64,000 nucleotides of DNA from Gnetum montanum. Its lineage: Eukaryota; Streptophyta; Gnetopsida; Gnetales; Gnetaceae. A model generated the notes under the pieces. The model was not told where the DNA came from, searched no databases, and saw only the letters and a program-made list of their open reading frames with translations. Position numbers and translations under genes: made by a program. The DNA lies in assembly GCA_015680685.1 (NCBI GenBank), contig MNCI01023302.1, forward strand, positions 1,695,589 to 1,759,588. The letters are read 5' to 3'. Numbering within the stretch: the first letter of the stretch is position 1; every line of letters begins with the position of its first letter. This document shows, in pieces, positions 59,107 to 64,000 of the stretch.

Positions 59107-59375
59107 GAGGTGTTAGCCTAGTGGTATGGGTCTTAGCTTGGTAATCCTAGGGCACAAGTTCAATTCTACTAGGTAGCATTAAGTTACAAACTTTTATAAA
59201 TCTTGGGATATACCTATGTTTCACTTATTTCAGGTCCAACACCCACCCCGCATAACATAGACAATTTGACTATTGTTTCAATAATTTGACCCTAAATCTT
59301 GGGATGTACCTATGTTTCACTTATTTCACTATATATATTCAAGTGTACCCAACCCCATAACATACATAACATTTT
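59107..59375 (+). mobile_element. tRNA-derived SINE copy with duplicated 3' tail
   Basis: The head reads GAGGTGTTAGCCTAGTGGTA (A-box TAGCCTAGTGG at 59114-59124) with the B-box GTTCAATTC at 59158-59166. The body includes ATACCTATGTTTCACTTATT. The tail segment from AAATCTTGGGAT to the CCCCATAACATA-like end occurs twice (about 59203-59270 and 59292-59365). No poly(A) or coding capacity, as expected for a SINE. It starts about 40 bp from the head of the opposite-strand copy. Confidence 0.72.
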
Positions 59376-59992
59376 TGAAAACTCTTTAGAAATCAAATTT
59401 CTTCAAACAATAATATTTCATTTGTATAAATTAAAGTGTTTTATAAAAATTTGTTATATTTTTTGACAAGTAAAGAGAAAATAGGGGAAAACTTTTAATT
59501 GATTTGAACAAGCAAATAGAAAACAAGAAAAAACTTTTATTTGATTTGATGATTTTGGTAAAGCATTCAAGTAGTTAATTCTCTTTCCTCTATTGTTTCT
59601 ATTAATGCGACTTGAACAGATATTGTGGGAACTATTAATTTACCTATTGCAATTGATGATTGTATTGCATTCAAAGCTCTTTTCCTAGTTGTTCAAAACT
59701 ATTTGTGAATACATGTTATTATTGGAAAACATTGGCTAGCCCATCACTAAGTAGTCTCATTTCCCATCTATCAAGAGATCCATTTTCCCTTTCCTAATCA
59801 AGAAATTATTTATTTTATTACTGACATTGAAATCCTATCATAACTCTATAATTAAGTATCTCCTCATCATTACCTAAAACTCACTATTCCTACTTCAATT
59901 CATTATATTCATGACAAGAAATGTAGAACTCCTTGTCTCTTAGAAGACATTCCTCAAGATTTTCAAATAAGAGTGGCTAGTATGTTGGTTAA
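59376..59992. other. AT-rich DNA, no gene recognised
   Basis: Short open stretches on the plus strand (about 59880-59990) have no recognisable domain. It may be a decayed element. Confidence 0.4.
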
Positions 59993-60546
59993 TGATGAGT
60001 GGCAAGGTACCCCTACACTCAACCATACGAATACGAGTGTTACACACGCGATTCGGTCGAACTCCGCAGACTAAGTGCCTATACGCCTTATGGAACACTT
60101 AAGGTTAATAGTTCGTTGTCTTCCCATACTTACTTGTATTTGTCACGGTTGTATGGTTAAGTAAGTCTGAGGTATATGATTTTTATATCTTTTATGTTTT
60201 TATCTCCTATGCTAGTGAGGTGAAGGGTGAAGAGACTAAGTAACTAACTTTAACTAACTAAGCCTTAATTAACCTAGTATCAGTATTCGTTCCCACTTAC
60301 CGTTCACACCTTGAGCCAATGCAACCTTCTGGGATTACCAAACGCTATTCGTTATTGGGATTACCAAGCATAACACACGTGCACGAAGCGGTCGTACTGA
60401 ATGCACTTAACTAGGAGAGAAGGGTTGAGAGAGATTTAATTAACTAATAAAGCATTTAAACGATGAACAATAAATAATAATAAATAAAGTCTTATTTAGC
60501 TTAGCCCATGCACTGCAAGGTTTATCCAACAGTTCGTCTTTATTGC
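59993..60546 (-). repeat. Truncated opposite-orientation LTR
   Basis: TGATGAGTGGCAAGG at 59993 begins a 554-bp stretch that is the reverse complement of 60808-61358. It breaks off inside the LTR sequence (ctttattgc) exactly where the plus-oriented LTR starts (TGATGGGACG at 60547). Confidence 0.85.
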
Positions 60547-61358
60547 TGATGGGACGCAATATCGCATGGGCCGCGATATCGCGTCTTCCTCTGCGATATC
60601 GCTTACGTGATATCGTAGTGCGCCGTCATATTTATAAATAAGAGGCGGCTCTTCCTTGTTTCCTCATCTAGGCCTAGACCGTAGCGAAACTCTGGCAGTT
60701 TTTCCACTCCAGAGATAGATTAATTTCCATGTGCCTGTAATAGGAACTCCGGAGTGAACAGATCTTTATTTGAGCAGACATTGTACCTGAACACAAGTTT
60801 GTGTACGGCAATAAAGATGAGCTTCTTGGATAAACCTTGTAGTGCATGGAATAGGCTAATTAGGATTTATTTATTGTTATTTACTATTTTCCATTTACAT
60901 GCTTTATTAGTTATTAAATCTTTCTCAACCTTTCTCTCCTAGTTAAGTGCCTCAGTACAACCGCTTCAAGCACGTGCGTTCCGCATGGTGATCCCAGCAA
61001 CGACTAGCGTTTGGTAACCACGGTTGCATTGGTTTAGGGTGTGAACGGTAAGTGGGAACGGATGCTGACACTAGGTTAATTTAGACTTAGTTAGTTAGTT
61101 AGAGTTAGTAATTAGTCTCTTCAACCCTTCACCTCAATAGCATAGGAGATAAAATACAAAAAGATATAAAAATCATATACCTCGGACTTACTTAACCATA
61201 CACTGTGACAAATACAAGTAAGTCTGGGAAGACAACGAATAATTAACCTTAAGTGTTCCATGAGGCATGTAGGCACTTAGTCTGTGGAGTTTGACCGGAT
61301 CGCACGTGTTACGCTCGTATTCGTATGGTTGAGTGTAGGGGTACCTTGCCACTCATCA
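60547..61358 (+). repeat. 5' LTR of the 60.5 kb element
   Basis: An 812-bp LTR from TGATGGGACGCAATATC to GCCACTCATCA. The promoter core is a TATA box (tatttataaata, about 60629-60640). It is preceded by CCGCGATATCGCG (about 60571), GCGATATCGC (about 60593) and GTGATATCGTA (about 60608). The subfamily is that of the solo LTR at 15923-16693. Confidence 0.85.
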
Positions 61359-61379
61359 TTGGCACCGTTGTTGAGGACT
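61359..61379 (+). other. Primer-binding site
   Basis: TTGGCACCGTTGTTGAGGAC follows the LTR end with no spacer. It is close to the TGGCGCCGTTGCC-type primer site of Tat/Athila elements, best preserved in this copy. Confidence 0.8.
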
Positions 61380-61505
61380 AAGTGTTTGTGCGCTAAGTAG
61401 AACATAAGAGATCATTCACATTGTTGGGAGCTTAAAAGAACCTTAGGGTTAATTAAACGAAAAAAAATTATATAACGGTTAATTAGCACACCAAATTAAA
61501 TAACA

Positions 61506-63464
61506 ATGTCTTCTTCTCATAAGAGCATTACACCACCTATTGACAATACTAGAAACAGTCGGCAATCAAAAACACACAACCTAAATCCACCAATTCCTCA
61601 ACAATATAGGGTGGAATATACTCATCCCGATGAGTATATTCCCAGCTTTACTTTTATCCTCCATCAGGATGAACAGTTGCGATGGAGAGACTTGCAAGGT
61701 AACATAGTGTTACCTCCGGATCGATCAGTTCCCAACATGCTCCTCCATGCTTTGGCATAGGTCGGCATGACTCAGCTTTATGCTGAATACGTTGCGAAAG
61801 ATTTTGACATGAGGGATTACCATCCCATAGCATTACAACGTATGAGGGACTCAAGGCAGGAGAGCCAACATACACTGTTGAAGGGCAAGAAGGTCCCGCA
61901 CGTCCTAAATGAAATTGGAGATGGTGAACCACTTATAACAAGTTCTCTATCAAAATATGTTCCTCCTCCTAACGATAATGAGGAGGTGGGGTATCAAAAC
62001 CTATGCTCCACGATACATAACCCTGGTTCTGATCCCCATGAACACTAGTTGTTCACTAAGGAAACAACAACATATAACAAGGATAGGTACTTAGATTGTC
62101 ATCATGATCGGGGCCAAAGCCACAGAAGAGAAGGTAAGAAACATCGTCATGGCGATGGTTCTCCTTCTTCTTTTCCTTCTTCACATCACTCACCCTCTCC
62201 TTCCACATCTGGGCATAGCCATCACGAGCATAATGGTGAGGATAGAGGTAGACAAAATGAGAGACCTCGACGATAGAGTCGAGAGAGAGGACAAGGACAT
62301 GAACGAAGGGAAAGTAGGGAACAATGCAGACATCACAGGTGTCATAAAAGAGATGATCATGAAGAAACCCTACTTGCAACCTGAAGTATGCTCGATATAA
62401 CGGAGGCTGTGAGAATTCCAACAAGGCATCAAAAAGATAGTCAGATCAAATGCTTAGACATGAATAACATCCCACGCTTTGAGGGGGGATACAACGCAGA
62501 TCTGCAAAATCATTTACAGGCATTCTACGATGCCTGTGCCTTGCAGAACATAGAAAATGAGTGGCAAAAACTTAAGTTGTTTCCCAGGACATTCATCAAG
62601 GAAGTAGAGAGTTGGTACCGGTCCTTGGAGCCGGAAACCATCAGGAGATAGAGTACGATGTTAGAACTCTTTAACGATAAGTATCAAACGTACTCTAGAG
62701 TATCTAAATTGCGTAAGCAGATCCAAGGATGGAAGCAAGGTACTCATGAACCCTTGGATGCTACCATGGGCCGCTATTACGCATTGTTACATCGTTGCCT
62801 GAGCCATGGTTACGCATAGCGTGATCAACTCTGCCACATCATAGATGGGCTAAGGTATGAAACTAGGAGAACCCTTGGGACTTATGCCCAAGGGAGACTA
62901 TCAGAACTTAGATCTGATGAGATACATCGCTTGTTGGAACAAGTAGCAAAAGAAGAAGGTGAGCTACGAAAAAGAGAGAGTGCGGAAGAATACAACTGTG
63001 ATCCCTCCCTTCGAAAGAAGGGAGTAAGATTTTGTGATGAGGAGGATGAGTCACCACTCGAAGAGTTGGTGAACAGAAAAACCTTGCCGATTCAAAAACT
63101 AACAATAGAAGTATCAACTAAGTTGGATCAATTGTGGGATTCCTTAGACTCTGGACTTGAAACTGTCCTAAAAATCATAGAGGAGTCTAAGGAGGAACGA
63201 AGTAGTGATAAGAAAAAGACAAAGCAGAGAGATTCAGGCCCTGCACATAACAAGGGTAAGGGGAAAATTACTATCTCCGATGATGTTGTGGATTCAAACA
63301 CAGACGATGATGGTGGATATGAGATTTGCCACTATGACCATCCCAAGGGATGTTGTCCAATCATCTCACATCTACAAGAGTCTGGGGTGTATGCACTCAA
63401 CCCAAGACTCAACAAACGGCAAACACCCCGACNTGACACAACAATACCTTTACTGGCAACTTGA
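61506..63464 (+). pseudogene. gag of the 60.5 kb Athila-type element, one frame with six in-frame stops
   Basis: A single frame of about 650 codons starts at the ATG at 61506 (MSSSHKSITPP). It is interrupted by TAG near 61758, 62046, 62274, 62649 and 62817 and by one TGA near 62385; no TAA and no frameshift occur before 63433. In order: an N-terminal region with YIPSFTFILHQDEQLRWRDL; a His/Ser/Arg-rich linker (62049-62380); the gag core (LDMNNIPRFEGGYN, LFPRTFIKEVESWYRSLEP, HIIDGL); a Lys/Glu-rich region; and a Cys/His segment (ICHYDHPKGCCP, about 63327-63365). Gag forms the particle and packages element RNA (family role). All stops can be explained by C-to-T changes of CAG, CGA or TGG. Confidence 0.82.
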
Positions 63465-64000
63465 TCCTTACGGCTATTATGTGTAGCAGCTGATTTCTCC
63501 AAATGATTCTATGGGTCACATAACCCCACCACATTACTACCGAGTTCAGGAGTATTTTAGGACTCCTTCTTCTCCAGGAGATGCCCCATGCCCATACTAT
63601 CCTCCAAATCCATCTGCATCTCTTACACCGGTAGCTCCACCACCAACTACTCCAACAAGGCCCAAGGTAATTCCCACTCAACTGCAACAACCCTATATCA
63701 TGAGGGCTCCCAATCCTCAATTCTCAGTTGGTTCTAACAANGACAGTTACCTTATCCTCAAGGTACCTCAAGATAGTTCCAGCAACCATTAACGTACTAT
63801 CCAAGTGGAACTCCACCACAACCCATCGGACAACATCAGCAGTGGCAATACCCACAGTCATGGGGGATACCACCGTCGACACAACAGTACCTTTACTGGC
63901 AACCTGATCCTTACGGCTATTATGTGTAGCAGCTGATTTCTCCAAATGATTCTATGGGTCACATAACCCCACCACATTACTACCGAGTTCAGGAGTATTT
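63433..64000 (+). repeat. Repeated segment around single Ns (63433, 63741), probable assembly artefact
   Basis: Sequence after the N at 63433 (about 63436-63556) recurs at about 63880-64000 with only a few differences, including the stretch ctttactggcaac and the in-frame gtgtagcagctgatt. A second N is at 63741. The gag tail is therefore unreliable here. Confidence 0.7.

Larger units (their letters stand above)
60547..64000 (+). mobile_element. Athila-type Ty3/gypsy element, youngest-looking copy, runs off the window
   Basis: Starts with LTR 60547-61358, primer site 61359-61379 and gag from 61506. Gag stays in one frame for about 650 codons apart from point stops, far better preserved than the other copies. 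Pol and the 3' LTR lie beyond 64000. Confidence 0.85.

Overview
This is nuclear DNA from a seed plant with a large, repeat-rich genome. The evidence is two intact spliced plant genes with GT-AG introns (one 3.3 kb long) about 43.5 kb apart, separated and flanked by layers of nested Ty3/gypsy, Ty1/copia, LINE and tRNA-derived SINE elements. Gene density and element style suggest a gymnosperm, but the sequence alone does not prove it.

Layout. 1-2063: end of a minus-strand Athila-type Ty3/gypsy element (gag remnant, primer-binding site, LTR). 3619-6699 (minus): a complete four-exon group A bZIP gene (ABF/AREB/ABI5 family, 452 residues). 8221-18640: a satellite of about 515-bp units, split by a minus-strand Athila-type element (9484-17895) that itself contains a solo LTR. 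About 19300-42780: a LINE whose ORF1 and ORF2 are separated by an 18.7-kb Athila-type element (20198-38864, target duplication AAAAT). That element has lost its coding frames and carries a 6.3-kb copia-like element (27749-34038). 42836-46300: LTR, primer site and gag of another Athila-type copy, followed by a minus-strand relic of a plant methylesterase-like alpha/beta-hydrolase. 50227-55338 (minus): a complete three-exon F-box/LRR auxin receptor gene (TIR1/AFB family, closest in sequence to AFB4/5, 578 residues), with a 242-bp tandem repeat in intron 1. 55339-58700: GC-richer 5' flank with short repeats and a pair of covarying hairpins. 58826-59375: a cluster of opposed SINE copies. 59993-64000: the youngest-looking Athila-type copy, inside or beside an opposite-orientation LTR, running off the window.

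The two host genes belong to abscisic-acid transcriptional response and auxin perception. Nothing in the sequence links them beyond proximity. The LTR elements share a common design: LTRs beginning TGATG and ending CATCA or a close variant, a TTGGCACCGTTG-type primer site, TCATGGGGG before the 3' LTR, GATATC palindromes just upstream of the TATA box in one subfamily, and an extra open reading frame 3' of pol starting MAPKRG. Most of their damage looks like C-to-T decay of methylated DNA.

Four single-N positions occur. Three of them sit next to near-identical repeated sequence, which suggests assembly joins rather than biology. Exon boundaries were placed by reading splice consensus and family conservation. 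Repeat boundaries are by eye.
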